A DNA stretch of 64,000 bases from Pseudoalteromonas shioyasakiensis. GTDB taxonomy: Bacteria > Pseudomonadota > Gammaproteobacteria > Enterobacterales > Alteromonadaceae. The DNA lies in the NCBI RefSeq assembly GCF_001550135.1, contig NZ_LRUE01000021.1, positions 1,434 through 65,433 of the forward strand, in the 5' to 3' direction. Shown piece by piece: positions 63,867 to 64,000 of the stretch. Both the position numbers and the translations under genes were made by a program. The notes under the pieces are model-generated. The model had not been told where the DNA came from and did not search any database. It saw nothing but the letters and a program-made list of their open reading frames with translations. Position 1 is the stretch's first letter. Each line of letters opens with the position of its first letter.

Positions 63867-64000
63867 TCACCACGAAAGACGAGCGACTACATGCGCTGTA
63901 TCTGCATGCAGTGAGAATGACCAACCATTGCGCTCACATAAGCGTTGCACAATACCTAAACCTAAGCCGTAGCCATGAGAGGCTGTTTCAGTCGCCGTAT
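63867..64000 (-). CDS. sensor histidine kinase, C-terminal end only (cut by window edge)
   Basis: The minus strand has an open frame entering from the right edge and ending at TGA (63867-63869). The 44 visible codons read ...ETASHGYGLGLGIVQRLCERNGW..., the G2 box and last helix of an HATPase domain, so this is the end of a histidine kinase. The rest lies beyond the window, and the family cannot be assigned. Confidence 0.75.
   Translation of the reverse strand, partial: TATETASHGYGLGLGIVQRLCERNGWSFSLHADTAHVVARLSW

Overview
The window looks like chromosomal DNA of a marine gammaproteobacterium of the Alteromonadales, most likely Pseudoalteromonas. This rests on the moderately AT-rich composition, the block ubiE-ubiJ-ubiB-tatABC-(small periplasmic protein)-tatD-(diguanylate cyclase)-hemB, the many TonB/7TM-DISM/DUF547 type proteins and a second EF-G. 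The species is inferred, not proven. I see no rRNA, tRNA, insertion sequence, prophage or CRISPR array. Nearly all of the window is ordinary, intact, tightly packed genes.

Layout. (1) 104-1519: sugar-nucleotide enzyme ManC, ending inside a REP-like palindrome. (2) 1585-10433: a near-complete methionine salvage locus: ybdL-yafV on the minus strand, mtnB-mtnC-mtnD plus a small GGCT-like gene on the plus strand, a ToxR/CadC-like membrane regulator, then divergent mtnA and mtnK. Both divergent intergenic regions carry the same tandem MetJ-box-like element. (3) 10485-15206: a membrane-anchored FMN glutamate-synthase-like protein, a DUF885 lipoprotein and a degenerate GGDEF protein. (4) 15328-26904: ubiquinone accessory genes, the Tat translocon, TatD, an active-looking diguanylate cyclase, HemB and a large secreted nuclease. 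(5) 26989-29927: a small membrane protein, a 434-bp gap with palindromes, and EF-G2.

(6) 30137-36775: one minus-strand operon for tricarboxylate uptake: porin, TctC, TctB, TctA, then a CitA/DcuS-type kinase and its response regulator. (7) 37003-41661: a minus-strand operon for 3-hydroxybutyrate/acetoacetate use (CoA-transferase A and B, 3-hydroxybutyrate dehydrogenase, a periplasmic alpha/beta hydrolase, a GntP-type permease), divergent from a TonB receptor at 41951. Together these could form a route from outer membrane to acetoacetyl-CoA. (8) 44355-52362: a NarL-type regulator, then an export operon (HlyD-like adaptor, ABC ATPase, duplicated MacB/FtsX permease) followed by its own NtrC-type regulator and kinase. 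A good sigma-54 promoter sits just upstream. (9) 52364-62070: DUF2569, two tandem DUF547 lipoproteins, a DUF3857/transglutaminase membrane protein and a huge SSS-family hybrid kinase.

(10) 62071-62804 has no protein gene but is the most interesting stretch. It holds two tandem copies, 316 bp apart, of a Fur-box/sigma-70 promoter driving a structured RNA of about 220 nt that ends in an intrinsic terminator. Both copies carry ACATTGCTCATAT, nearly the same as the pairing core of RyhB. A 13-position stem differs between the copies by compensatory changes while its 24-nt loop is kept. I read these as tandem iron-responsive RyhB-like small RNAs, arranged like PrrF1/PrrF2 of Pseudomonas. (11) 62805-64000: an RbgA/YlqF GTPase and the C-terminal end of a histidine kinase cut by the window edge.
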